This document shows, one piece after another, positions 28,435 through 36,505 of a stretch of 63,518 nucleotides of DNA (the first letter of the stretch is position 1; every line of letters starts with the position of its first letter). The stretch comes from an uncultured Verrucomicrobiota bacterium (GTDB lineage: Bacteria; Verrucomicrobiota; Verrucomicrobiia; Limisphaerales; UBA9464), in NCBI GenBank assembly GCA_903854475.1, contig CAINWP010000040.1, forward strand, positions 1-63,518. Reading direction: 5' to 3'. The notes under the pieces were generated by a model that was not told the origin of the DNA, searched no databases, and was given only the letters and a program-made list of their open reading frames with translations. The translations under genes were made by a program, and so were the position numbers.

Positions 28435-29235
28435 TTAGATGGGATTGACTCGCTTGATGTAGGCACTCAGGGCCGAGACGGCCTGCACATGAATTTGGCA
28501 GGCTCGGGCTTCGGTGAATCCGAGGATCTCTCCGATATCCTTCAATCGGAGACCCTCGTAATAGAACATGCTTAGAACCTTTTTCTGGACGTCGGGCAGC
28601 ACCTGGATTCGGTCCCGGATCAGTAGGTGCAATTCCCGCTGTACCAGCATTTCAAAGGGGCCCTGTTGATTCAGGTCCGCCAACTCCCGTGACGGTAGCT
28701 CATCGCTCGCCAAGAAGGCAGGTTCCGAGAGACTTTCAAAGATCACTCCGCGCAGCCGGTCGAGCAGTTGTCGATACTCCGGCATGCTAATACCCAGTCG
28801 CGAGGCGATTTGGTCCTCGGAGGGCGGCCCGCCCAGCTCAGTAGTTAGCGTATCGATGGTCTCTTCGAGCGCCTGACGCCGCGCCAAGTCGGAGCGGGAG
28901 AGCGGACTAATGCGGCGCAGTTCATCAAAGATCGCGTTTTTGATGCGGATGCGCGCAAAATGGGGAAAGGAAGCCCCTTTGAGCGGATCATAGGTTCTTC
29001 CGGCCTGCACCAAGGCGAAGAGTCCAAGATTAATCCAATCATCCAGGTCGGTGCCTGCTGGGAGCGCCGGGCAGTACCGTTGAACAGTTCTGACCACCAG
29101 AGGGGCGTATCGGCGCAGCAAATCCTCCTCACCATCCGCCGGCCCTACGGAGTCCCGGTAGCTGTGCAGAGCCCGAACCTTGTGAGTCAAGGAACTCAGT
29201 ACGGTCGGAGCTTCTGTGAACTCAGTGGCTGGCAT
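28435..29235 (-). CDS. fliA: flagellar sigma factor FliA (sigma-28)
   Basis: The sigma-70-type factor directs RNA polymerase to late flagellar promoters. Region 2 is DLLRRYAPLVVRTVQRYC plus DLDDWINLGLFALVQAGRTYDP and FPHFARIRIKNAIFDELR; region 3 is EDQIASRLGISMPEYRQLL; region 4 is VLSMFYYEGLRLKDIGEILGFTEARACQIH. The open frame extends to 29409, but the ATG at 29235 has a GAGGGG ribosome site 5 bp before it, giving 266 aa. It overlaps the small membrane protein gene by 14 bp and is followed closely by motA. Its usual antagonist FlgM is not recognised in the window. Confidence 0.92.
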   Translation of the reverse strand: MPATEFTEAPTVLSSLTHKVRALHSYRDSVGPADGEEDLLRRYAPLVVRTVQRYCPALPAGTDLDDWINLGLFALVQAGRTYDPLKGASFPHFARIRIKNAIFDELRRISPLSRSDLARRQALEETIDTLTTELGGPPSEDQIASRLGISMPEYRQLLDRLRGVIFESLSEPAFLASDELPSRELADLNQQGPFEMLVQRELHLLIRDRIQVLPDVQKKVLSMFYYEGLRLKDIGEILGFTEARACQIHVQAVSALSAYIKRVNPI

Positions 29236-29479
29236 TACCCCTCGTATTCGTTGGGTTTTCCGCAACCGGCTTCTCGTCACCACTGGTCGTGGCGGAGTCC
29301 GTTTCTTGGCTGGCGCGATAAATAAGTCGGCACCACTGGCGAGAAATGAGCGCCATGACCCCACCCGAGATGGCCGCATGAAAGAGACTATCGACCCAGT
29401 CAACGCCATTGAAGAGAGAGATCGCCAGCAACAGCAGGGCGACTCCCGTTCCGATGGCAGCGCTGACGAGTTGAATCAT
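29222..29479 (-). CDS. small inner-membrane protein upstream of fliA (85 aa)
   Basis: Two hydrophobic segments are visible, VSAAIGTGVALLLLAISLF (residues about 4-22) and SLFHAAISGGVMALIS (about 30-45), followed by a hydrophilic Ser/Thr/Glu tail. No family is recognised. Its ATG overlaps the stop of the transposase-like gene (ATGA) and its end overlaps fliA by 14 bp, so it is locked into the same translation-coupled chain. A frame extending to 29578 exists but would overlap the previous gene and lacks support. Confidence 0.75.
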   Translation of the reverse strand: MIQLVSAAIGTGVALLLLAISLFNGVDWVDSLFHAAISGGVMALISRQWCRLIYRASQETDSATTSGDEKPVAENPTNTRGNASH

Positions 29480-30603
29480 ACGTTGAGGGATTCCAGGACC
29501 TTCGAACGGGACTGGAGCACTTCGAGGATGGCGTCGTCGCTGACAAAGGGCTTCTGAGCATCCAACTCCCCTTCCCACTCAATCATCGCGGATGAGAGGA
29601 GTCGGGCCTTCATGGCAGGATGCGTAGGGATTTCGTCTTGAGAAGCGCGGCTGCGGACCAAACGCATCTCCCGTTCCAGCCAAGACACCGAGGACAAGGG
29701 GGTGTGAAGCTCTCTGGGTAAATCTACTACCGAGAGTGTCGAAGCTTGAGCAGGAGCCGGGGTCTTCACCCAAGATGAAATAGGATGCCCTTCGGACAAA
29801 TGCTTGGCCCAGCTCTCAGCGAGAAGCATCGGATCGCCACGGAATCCCGGGTGCGACCGTCGAGCTTTGACATTCGAAGTCGCCCCGCGAACTCGTGACA
29901 CAAACTGACGTTGGCAAACCTGCAATCGGGCCTGTGACCACTGTGCAGCTGCGGCCTCGAAGAGCCCGGGGGTCATCCGTGCAGTTAACCCACAAATCTC
30001 CCCAATGCCTCGCTGATCTAGGGCTCGAAAAATCTCGGGCCAGTTGGGATTGCTGGCCGCACCCAAGGTGAAATCCGCTACCATGCGATACCCATGCTGA
30101 TCCACGGCCACCAGACACGTGGCTGGCAGGCACTCGGATCCAGAGTTCTGGCTAATTCGCTCCCGCCAAGTCAGCACGAAGAGCCAAAAGTGCCTCGGGA
30201 GTCGACGACGTCGCCACCCGCGGATTTGTGAATCTAGAGTGAGGGCTGCTCGCTCGACTTGAGACTCGTCAAAGCGCAAACCGCACCGTTCATCCAGCCA
30301 ATCTCTGGCCGGATTCGGTGCCTCTCTCCGGAGAAATGCTGCCGCGATTGCCACCTGCCGGGCTCTATCCATCCAGGTGCCCTGATCCAGCGGCGGTGGC
30401 CGAAACGGTGTGAAGACAACATTTCCCTCGTCCGGCGACCGAGATCCCTGAGTTGATGAGGGAAACTCGTGGGGCAAATTGGCTACCAGTTCCCGCAGGA
30501 TCGAAGCCAGCCGCGAGTGCCCTTCGCGGTTCAGCACCTGGATCGGGTTCTGGGGATTCACGGAATCCTGAAGTTCCATGGCAGATGAGTTTTCCAGAGT
30601 CAT
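29476..30603 (-). CDS. IS256/Mutator-transposase-like protein without catalytic Asp, in motility operon
   Basis: Residues about 85-240 of this 375-aa protein follow the order of motifs in IS256-family transposases. There is a helical pre-region (AIAAAFLRREAPNPARDWLD, GLRFDESQVERAALTLDSQI, ending GWRRRRLP). Then come a strand where the first catalytic Asp should be (FVLTW, Thr145), VAVDQHGYRMVADFTLG, WPEIFRALDQRGI, and GLFEAAAAQWSQARLQVC where families have DGxxGxxEA...VQxC. The second Asp position is Arg209, and the His of the CxxH motif is Gln233. No IS ends are seen. It is coupled by 4-bp overlaps to both neighbours, so it is a maintained operon member, not an insertion. The function is unknown and the homology is by eye. 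Confidence 0.6.
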   Translation of the reverse strand: MTLENSSAMELQDSVNPQNPIQVLNREGHSRLASILRELVANLPHEFPSSTQGSRSPDEGNVVFTPFRPPPLDQGTWMDRARQVAIAAAFLRREAPNPARDWLDERCGLRFDESQVERAALTLDSQIRGWRRRRLPRHFWLFVLTWRERISQNSGSECLPATCLVAVDQHGYRMVADFTLGAASNPNWPEIFRALDQRGIGEICGLTARMTPGLFEAAAAQWSQARLQVCQRQFVSRVRGATSNVKARRSHPGFRGDPMLLAESWAKHLSEGHPISSWVKTPAPAQASTLSVVDLPRELHTPLSSVSWLEREMRLVRSRASQDEIPTHPAMKARLLSSAMIEWEGELDAQKPFVSDDAILEVLQSRSKVLESLNV

Positions 30604-32378
30604 GGAAGCAATGATGAGTAGGTAGTCACGTGTACCAGAGAGTTATTGGCGACCATCGGAGCAGGTGGCGCCATCTCACCCCGCTCCTCCACCTGCATCC
30701 CCGGCTCGGCAGTGATGCCGCTGATGCGAAGGAAGTCGTGGATGTAGCGGGCTGAAAGAGCGACGGCCCCGGAGTTGGGGTAAGCCTTGGGCGCAGGATC
30801 GGTCACGATTCCGAGGATCTGACCAGAAACATCGAGCACCGGGGCACCCACCGTGGACAAGGGCATCCGGTCTGAAAGGGTGAAGTAGCGGGGATCGGCC
30901 TTGAGCCCCGAGTTGCGAGCAACACGGGACCGATGCGCGCTGGGTTGCAGCGTGTCGCGCGAACTAGTTCCCGGCTCCATGTGCATGCAGAACACCCATG
31001 AGCCGGGTCTTATGGAACTACGGTTGGTTTGGACCGCCAACGAGTGGAAAGAGCGGGCTCCACCTTGGATTTGAACAATAGCCAGGCCGAGGAGCGGATC
31101 CACCTTGACGGGAGTTGCCCGGAGTTTGCCCCCGACAATGCTCACTGTGATATTACGGGAAGAACTGGATACATGCCTCGCGCTGGTCAGAACATGCCCG
31201 GCTCCGGACACAATGAAGCCCGCTCCGAAGGCGCTGGGCATCTCATCAGTCATCCGGGCGTTGGCTTGGATGGCGGCCACCCCGTCATCCCGGAAAGTTG
31301 AGGCAACGGGTTTAAACTCGTTAACCAAAGTCTGTCCGCGATCCAAGTCGATCGGGGCAATAATACGCATCAATTGACGTCGAGCGGCCGAGGCCACCTC
31401 CAACCCCCCCACCTCGGCGAGAGTCCACCAACGGTAAGTTTCGGCCATGTCTGGTTTTATTACGCGACCTCGGTAGTAATATTGCCCCAGAAGGTACTGA
31501 GATTCGCGGTGTCCATGTTCGGCAGCCTTTCGCAGATAGTTCTCGGCCATGACCGGATTTTGAACACTGCTTCCCGAATCATAGATCACCCCCAATTGAT
31601 ACTGGGCGTGCACGAAGTCAGAGTCTGCTGCCCTGCGGTACCATTGGATCGCTCGCGACAAATCCACAGGCGTCCCACGACCGTAGTGATGGAGGCTTGC
31701 CAAACTGCACATCGAAGGAACAAAGCCGTGCTCCGCCGCTCGGGTGAACCAAACCACTGCATTGGATGCCTGGTTTTGATCCAAATTAAGTTGCCCCAAC
31801 AGGTGTTGAGCGGCGACGAGTCCTTCACCGGACGCATGATCCAGATATTTCCGGGCAGCAGACCAGTCCAAGGGCAATCCATTGGTTCCTGTGTAATAGC
31901 TCCGTCCCAGATTATAGAGAGCCACGGGATTTCCTAATTCAGCGGCCTGCCGGTAATACGACATGGCCTTGGCAATGTCTTTGGGCACTCCCCGCCCCGT
32001 CTCATGCAAGTACCCCAAATTCACCAATGCAGGTGAACTCTGGCTTTGTGCCGCCCTTGAATAGGCATCCAAAGACATCGGGATGGAGCCAGCCACCTGT
32101 TTAAGTTGGTTGGATAAACCGACGTTAAACCAAGACCAGGACGCATCCGATGGCCCGGATGTGTCAGGAACATGCACCATGGGAGGGAAAGCATCGCTGG
32201 ATGGGACGTTGCTCTCAGCCGTAGGGGGTGCGTCAGCGATTGAAGCCGGTTGAGCGGGTTGAGCGGGTTTCTCAACAGGTGGATCGACGGCCCAGAGCGA
32301 GCCACCACCCGCGGAGATCATTGCAATCACAAGGAGTCCAGACAGAGCCCTTCTCACTCGGGTCTCCGTGGATTGCAT
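30600..32378 (-). CDS. Sel1-repeat protein with degenerate trypsin-like domain
   Basis: A signal sequence (RRALSGLLVIAMISAGGGSLWA) is followed by a Pro-rich stretch and about seven Sel1-like repeats, for example GYLHETGRGVPKDIAKAMSYY, SLHHYGRGTPVDLSRAIQWY and QYYYRGRVIKPDMAETYRWW. The C-terminal third has a serine-protease fold pattern: SAFGAGFIVSGAGHVLTSARHV with His402, DPLLGLAIVQI, and STVGAPVLD. The Asp and Ser of the triad are replaced (Gly; Val510), so it is a pseudoprotease. The start at 32378 lies 21 nt after the start point predicted from a sigma-54-like box; ATG at 32396 is the alternative. It is the first gene of the leftward motility operon. Periplasmic location is expected. Confidence 0.75.
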   Translation of the reverse strand: MQSTETRVRRALSGLLVIAMISAGGGSLWAVDPPVEKPAQPAQPASIADAPPTAESNVPSSDAFPPMVHVPDTSGPSDASWSWFNVGLSNQLKQVAGSIPMSLDAYSRAAQSQSSPALVNLGYLHETGRGVPKDIAKAMSYYRQAAELGNPVALYNLGRSYYTGTNGLPLDWSAARKYLDHASGEGLVAAQHLLGQLNLDQNQASNAVVWFTRAAEHGFVPSMCSLASLHHYGRGTPVDLSRAIQWYRRAADSDFVHAQYQLGVIYDSGSSVQNPVMAENYLRKAAEHGHRESQYLLGQYYYRGRVIKPDMAETYRWWTLAEVGGLEVASAARRQLMRIIAPIDLDRGQTLVNEFKPVASTFRDDGVAAIQANARMTDEMPSAFGAGFIVSGAGHVLTSARHVSSSSRNITVSIVGGKLRATPVKVDPLLGLAIVQIQGGARSFHSLAVQTNRSSIRPGSWVFCMHMEPGTSSRDTLQPSAHRSRVARNSGLKADPRYFTLSDRMPLSTVGAPVLDVSGQILGIVTDPAPKAYPNSGAVALSARYIHDFLRISGITAEPGMQVEERGEMAPPAPMVANNSLVHVTTYSSLLP

Positions 32379-32409
32379 TGTTCGCGATACCAACATCTCG
32401 CCATCCCGC

Positions 32410-32426
32410 AGCAACTCGCAGGCCAA
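32410..32426 (-). promoter_or_regulatory. sigma-54-like -24/-12 promoter, leftward motility operon
   Basis: Minus strand reads TTGGCCTGCGAGTTGCT. The sigma-54 consensus is YTGGCACGRNNNTTGCW with GG-N10-GC; here GG and GC have exact spacing and the TTGCT -12 box is perfect, with mismatches only at three inner positions. Transcription would start near 32399, 20 nt before the Sel1 gene. Confidence 0.55.
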
Positions 32427-32443
32427 TCATTCTCTGATAACTA

Positions 32444-32460
32444 ATGGCACGACCCATGCT
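32444..32460 (+). promoter_or_regulatory. sigma-54-like -24/-12 sequence upstream of flgB
   Basis: Plus strand reads ATGGCACGACCCATGCT. The -24 box TGGCACG is perfect, GG-N10-GC spacing is exact, and the -12 box ATGCT has one mismatch. A start 12 nt beyond the GC would fall at about 32471, directly before the flgB ATG, which would leave the GGGGAGGG ribosome site off the transcript. This argues for caution, or for leaderless translation. Confidence 0.45.
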
Positions 32461-32471
32461 GCGGGGAGGGT

Positions 32472-32855
32472 ATGACTGAAGCGCTGTTTAGCAGCGTTAA
32501 TTACATGGCGGAGAAGCGAAGTCTGGATGCGTGTGTCGAACGGCAGCGCGCCTTGGCGTCGAACATCGCTAATCTTGAGACGCCCGGGTTTCGGCGGATG
32601 GACGTCCCTGCTCAGTTTCGCAGTCAACTCTCTGAGGCGGTCCGACGTCAGGATGTTTCGGCGATGAACACTCTTCGGCCGAGTGCTGCGGTCGACACTT
32701 CAGCTCCGGCGCGGACCCCTGATGGTAATTCAGTCAATTTGACCGACGAGTTAGTTGCCATGCAGGACAACGGGTTGGAGCACAGCCTGCATGTTCAAAT
32801 GATTTCCGGTCGTATGTCCCGGCTTCGAGCCGCCATCAGTGGGAGGATGTCGTGA
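32472..32855 (+). CDS. flgB: flagellar basal-body rod protein FlgB
   Basis: FlgB is a proximal rod subunit. The conserved LASNIANLETPGFR segment lies 28 residues from the start, as in the family, and the C-terminal half has VNLTDELVAMQDNGLEHSLHVQM. Length 127 aa is normal. A GGGGAGGG ribosome site precedes the ATG. It opens the long rightward flagellar operon and overlaps flgC by GTGA. Confidence 0.93.
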   Translation: MTEALFSSVNYMAEKRSLDACVERQRALASNIANLETPGFRRMDVPAQFRSQLSEAVRRQDVSAMNTLRPSAAVDTSAPARTPDGNSVNLTDELVAMQDNGLEHSLHVQMISGRMSRLRAAISGRMS

Positions 32856-33277
32856 ATCTCATTCCGGGAGCCAATAGCGCATCGCAGGGGCTCCGCGCTG
32901 AGCAAGTCCGACTGGAAATCATCAGTCAGAACATTGCCAACGCGCGCACCACAAAGACAGCCGATGGCGGGCCTTATCAGCGGCAGTCGGTCCGATTTAA
33001 GGCGGCACTCGGGGATGCCATGGCAGCGCAGTCGTCGTCTTCGGCCAAAAATGAACCGACGCTAGAAATCGTCCGGGATCCCCGCCCTGCCGTACGGGTC
33101 TACCAACCCGGTCATCCGGACTCCGACAAAGAGGGGTTCGTGGCCTATCCCGCCATCAATATCCACGAGGAGATGGCAGACCTGATTTCCGCCAATCGTT
33201 CGTATGAGGCCAATATCGCCGTCATGCGCAACGGGCGGGCTTTGGCACAACAAGCCCTCTCCATCGGGAAGCGTTGA
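32852..33277 (+). CDS. flgC: flagellar basal-body rod protein FlgC
   Basis: A rod subunit with the N-terminal LGIR-like helix (GLRAEQVRLEIISQNIANART) and the C-terminal signature INIHEEMADLISANRSYEANIAVMRN. It starts with GTG, coupled to flgB by a 4-bp overlap, and is 141 aa, normal for FlgC. Followed by fliE 26 bp later. Confidence 0.95.
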   Translation: MNLIPGANSASQGLRAEQVRLEIISQNIANARTTKTADGGPYQRQSVRFKAALGDAMAAQSSSSAKNEPTLEIVRDPRPAVRVYQPGHPDSDKEGFVAYPAINIHEEMADLISANRSYEANIAVMRNGRALAQQALSIGKR

Positions 33278-33303
33278 GTACTGACTGACACCGGCCCGAC
33301 ACC

Positions 33304-33645
33304 ATGACACCCATCACCAACAGCTTCTCCAGCAATCTCGCCGCAGCCTGGGCGCGGCCCGCGATGGCCAAGACGGCGGGAACGGCGTCCAGTGTCGCTG
33401 GCGAAACTTCCGTTGCAGCACCCGGATCCCGATTTGGGGATTTGCTCTCCGAAATGGTGCAGAAGACCGACGCCAGTCAGAAGACCTCCGCAGCAACGAC
33501 CGGTGCCATGCTCTCCGGTCAGAATGTTCCGTTGCATCAAGTGATGATCGCTTCGGAGGAAGCCAGTATTTCGTTCCAACTGATGCTGGAGGTCCGCAAC
33601 AAGCTGCTGGATGGCTATCAGGAACTCATGCGTATGCAGGTCTGA
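33304..33645 (+). CDS. fliE: hook-basal body protein FliE
   Basis: FliE links the MS ring to the rod. The C-terminal half carries the family signature (VPLHQVMIASEEASISFQLM, EVRNKLLDGYQELMRMQV). The N-terminal half is Ala/Ser-rich and variable. Length 113 aa is usual. It sits between flgC and fliF as in most flagellar operons. Confidence 0.93.
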   Translation: MTPITNSFSSNLAAAWARPAMAKTAGTASSVAGETSVAAPGSRFGDLLSEMVQKTDASQKTSAATTGAMLSGQNVPLHQVMIASEEASISFQLMLEVRNKLLDGYQELMRMQV

Positions 33646-33708
33646 AATAGCACCTGAATCCACGTGCAAACCTGAGTCCAAGTCTAGAAGCCCCGTTTGA
33701 TTTCACCC

Positions 33709-35457
33709 ATGGAAGTTGTCCAAAAACTGACCAAGCAGTTGCGAGACATTCTCGCCAAGCTGAGCGTCACCCAGAAGGTGTTGTTCGGATTGGCCGGTCT
33801 CGGAATAGTGATCGCTGGTATCGCCGTCGCCCTGCTCGGTGGCAGGACTGATTGGCGCCTGTTGTACGGTCGATTGGACGCGGCCGAAGTAGGCCGGATT
33901 GTTGGTGTCCTAGAAGCCCAAAAGGTTCCTCACCGCATTGTCTCGGGTGGATCTGCGATTCAGGTTTCCGCCGAACAAGTTCATTCCCTGCGGGCTCAGC
34001 TTGCCGCCAAGGGCATGCCCAAGGCCGACGGAACGGGTTTTGAAATTTTTGACCGCCCCGCCTTCGGCATGTCGGACTTCGTTCAAAAAGCCAATTATGT
34101 ACGAGCCCTGCAGGGAGAATTGGCTCGCACCTTGCAGCAAATCGACGGTGTCGAAAGTGCGCGGGTCATGATCGTTCTCCCCGAAAACCGGCTAGTGATC
34201 GACGCCCAGAGGAAGGCCACTGCGTCAGTCTTCCTGAATGTTCGCATGGCTGGTTTGCTCACGCAGGAGGCCGTCAGCGCCATTCGTTTCCTGGTCTCCA
34301 ATTCTGTGGAGGGGTTGCAAGCTCGAGATGTCACCGTGGTGGACAACTACGGAGCGATTTTGTCAGAGCCGTCCGACGAAGGTGGAGGTGCTTCGGCGGT
34401 CGGTGGTCAATTGCAGCAGCGCAAAAACATTGAGCGGTACCTGACTGAGAAGCTGCGGTCCATGTTCGAGACCATACTGGGTCCGGGCCAGGCCGTGGTG
34501 CGTGTCTCGGCTGAGATCTCCTTCGACGCTGTGACGCGCAGTTCCGAATACTATGATCCGGCCGGATCGGTTCCTAAGAATCAGAAGAGGACTCAGGAGA
34601 CCACCGAATCTATTAATCCGATCGCTGGCGGGGTAGCTGGGGTCGCCCCAAATACCGGAACCAACGTTAATTCGGCCGGAAATCAGGGTTCCCGACTCCA
34701 GAAACTGGACCAGACCGATGACTTCTACGTCAGCCGCAGCCAGACCAATATCGTGGGTGGTATCGGTGGGCTTCGTAGAGTCAGTGCGGCGGTTTTCGTC
34801 AATCAGCGCTACGAAGGCAAAGGAGCCGATCGCAAGGCAATCCCTCGGACCCAGTTAGACATGGATAAATTGAAGCGGGCCGCAGAGCGCGCTCTGGGTC
34901 TGACGAAGGGTGACGAAGCTTTGGGAGACGTTGCCGTAGAGGAGCTGTCCTTCAACGAAGAACCGAAAATCGAGGAGACCGCGCGATTGGATCGAGAAGC
35001 TCTCTGGTTCAAGGGTGTAGAGGCTGCCCGTGTGGGTGGTATGTTGCTGGGTAGCTTTCTTATCTTGTTCTTGCTCTGGCGAATGCTGCGCCGTGGTTCC
35101 GAAGAGATGATCGCCGCAGGGGTCCCCGTTGGCCAATTGATGGCGGGCCAACAAATGATTCTTGCCAATGGCATGGTTGCGGCTGGAGGCGCTCCCGGAA
35201 CCGCCCCGGGCGGAGCGGTCGTTGCCGGCGCACCTGTTTCAGCCAAAACCGACTCAAATAACGCTGGAGAAGAAGAGGACCTTGAGGCTGCCCAAGAGCA
35301 GAAGAAGAAGATGAAGATGGATTTCGGACTGAGCAAACAGCGTCCGGAGCGGGTCACGCTCGAAGTGCTCAAGGACCTCATCCGAGACAACCCACAAAAG
35401 ATGACCCAAGCCGCACGAGCCTGGCTTACAGCGAAGCCTGAGGAGGACGGCGAATGA
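33709..35457 (+). CDS. fliF: flagellar MS-ring protein FliF
   Basis: FliF forms the inner-membrane MS ring. TM1 lies at about residues 21-45 (VLFGLAGLGIVIAGIAVALL) and TM2 at about 442-460. Between them are the ring-building domains (VSAEQVHSLRAQLAAKGMPK, FGMSDFVQKANYVRALQGELART, ASVFLNVR). After TM2 a Gly/Ala-rich insertion (GMVAAGGAPGTAPGGAVVAG) precedes the FliG-binding tail (TLEVLKDLIRDNPQKMTQAARAWL). The ATG at 33709 is preferred to a TTG 12 bp upstream, giving 582 aa. It overlaps fliG by ATGA. Confidence 0.95.
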   Translation: MEVVQKLTKQLRDILAKLSVTQKVLFGLAGLGIVIAGIAVALLGGRTDWRLLYGRLDAAEVGRIVGVLEAQKVPHRIVSGGSAIQVSAEQVHSLRAQLAAKGMPKADGTGFEIFDRPAFGMSDFVQKANYVRALQGELARTLQQIDGVESARVMIVLPENRLVIDAQRKATASVFLNVRMAGLLTQEAVSAIRFLVSNSVEGLQARDVTVVDNYGAILSEPSDEGGGASAVGGQLQQRKNIERYLTEKLRSMFETILGPGQAVVRVSAEISFDAVTRSSEYYDPAGSVPKNQKRTQETTESINPIAGGVAGVAPNTGTNVNSAGNQGSRLQKLDQTDDFYVSRSQTNIVGGIGGLRRVSAAVFVNQRYEGKGADRKAIPRTQLDMDKLKRAAERALGLTKGDEALGDVAVEELSFNEEPKIEETARLDREALWFKGVEAARVGGMLLGSFLILFLLWRMLRRGSEEMIAAGVPVGQLMAGQQMILANGMVAAGGAPGTAPGGAVVAGAPVSAKTDSNNAGEEEDLEAAQEQKKKMKMDFGLSKQRPERVTLEVLKDLIRDNPQKMTQAARAWLTAKPEEDGE

Positions 35458-36497
35458 GTGGCATGGAAATAGCCGCCCGGGAGATGCTTCGTGGGAAAAC
35501 GGTCCCAACGGGGCCCGTTCGCCTCACTCCCTCGCAGAAGATGGCAGCCTTACTAGTGCTGCTTGGCGAGGAAAGCGCCAGCATCTTGCTTAAGAGTCTC
35601 GATGACAACGAACGCGAGCTCGTGTCATCGGAAATGGTCAATTTGCCGCTCATGACCGTCGAGCAGCAGACCTCTGTGCTCAAAGAGTTCACGGAGATGG
35701 CAATTCAAGCCAATTCCGGGGTGAGCGGATCGGTCGAATACACGCGGATAGTGCTCGAGAAGGCAGTGGGTCTCTTTAAAGCAGCGGAGGTCATCGGACG
35801 CGTGGGTACTCGGCGTACCTCAGTGGCTGCGATGCAGCAAATCATCGATCTCGATGCCACCTCTATATGCAATCTTCTTAAGGAGGAGCAGCCGCAAACC
35901 GTTGCGCTGGTGGTCAGTTATCTGACGGCCCAGAAGGGATCAGAAGTGCTAAAGAGTCTTCCTGAAAGTCTTCAGGAACAGGTCATTGAGCGTCTCGCGA
36001 CACTGGCTTCTACCCCGATCGAGGTGGTGGAGACGGTGGGCGAGGTTCTTTCCAAGAAAATTGGTCGCAAGGTGACCAAAGCACTCAACCAGACCGGAGG
36101 TATCAAGGCGGCGGCGGCTACCCTGAACGCGATGGAAAAGACCATCCGCCTGGGAATCCTCAACAAACTTGATGAGCGGGTGCCGGATCTGGTGCGGTCG
36201 ATCCGCATGAAGATGTTCACCTTCGACGATCTGGCCACTCTGGACGTCAAGTCCCTCCAAAAGGTTCTCCGTGAGGTCGAGGCCGCCCGACTGGCCATTG
36301 CGCTGAGCGCAGCCAACGAGAATCTGAGACAGTCCCTTCTGGGGGCGCTGTCGAAGCGTGCGGCCGAAACGGTCAACGACGAAATTTCCAACCTCGGGAA
36401 AATCAGTCTTCGCGAAATCGAGCAGGCACAAGAAGGCATCGTGGATGTCGTACGCAAGCTCGAGACCGACGGTGAGATCTCCCTCGACTCCAATTAA
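35454..36497 (+). CDS. fliG: flagellar rotor/switch protein FliG
   Basis: FliG transmits torque from MotA and sits on FliF. The three domains are visible. The N domain has LTPSQKMAALLVLLGEESASILLKSL. The middle domain has EEQPQTVALVVSYL. The C domain has ERVPDLVRSIRMKMFTFDDLATLD, with charged residues that contact the stator. The conserved FDDL in the C-terminal helix is intact. Length 347 aa is normal. It overlaps fliF and is followed 8 bp later by fliH. Confidence 0.96.
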   Translation: MSGMEIAAREMLRGKTVPTGPVRLTPSQKMAALLVLLGEESASILLKSLDDNERELVSSEMVNLPLMTVEQQTSVLKEFTEMAIQANSGVSGSVEYTRIVLEKAVGLFKAAEVIGRVGTRRTSVAAMQQIIDLDATSICNLLKEEQPQTVALVVSYLTAQKGSEVLKSLPESLQEQVIERLATLASTPIEVVETVGEVLSKKIGRKVTKALNQTGGIKAAAATLNAMEKTIRLGILNKLDERVPDLVRSIRMKMFTFDDLATLDVKSLQKVLREVEAARLAIALSAANENLRQSLLGALSKRAAETVNDEISNLGKISLREIEQAQEGIVDVVRKLETDGEISLDSN

Positions 36498-36505
36498 ATG
36501 ATCCT

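Noticed and set aside
29476..30603. An inserted IS256 element interrupting the motility operon
   Set aside because: No terminal inverted repeats or target duplications are visible, the frame is intact and overlaps both neighbours by 4 bp, and the catalytic residues are missing.
31400..31411. C7 tract in the Sel1 gene as a phase-variation site
   Set aside because: C7 runs occur elsewhere in this GC-rich window (for example near 40542 and 57541), so length 7 alone is not remarkable.
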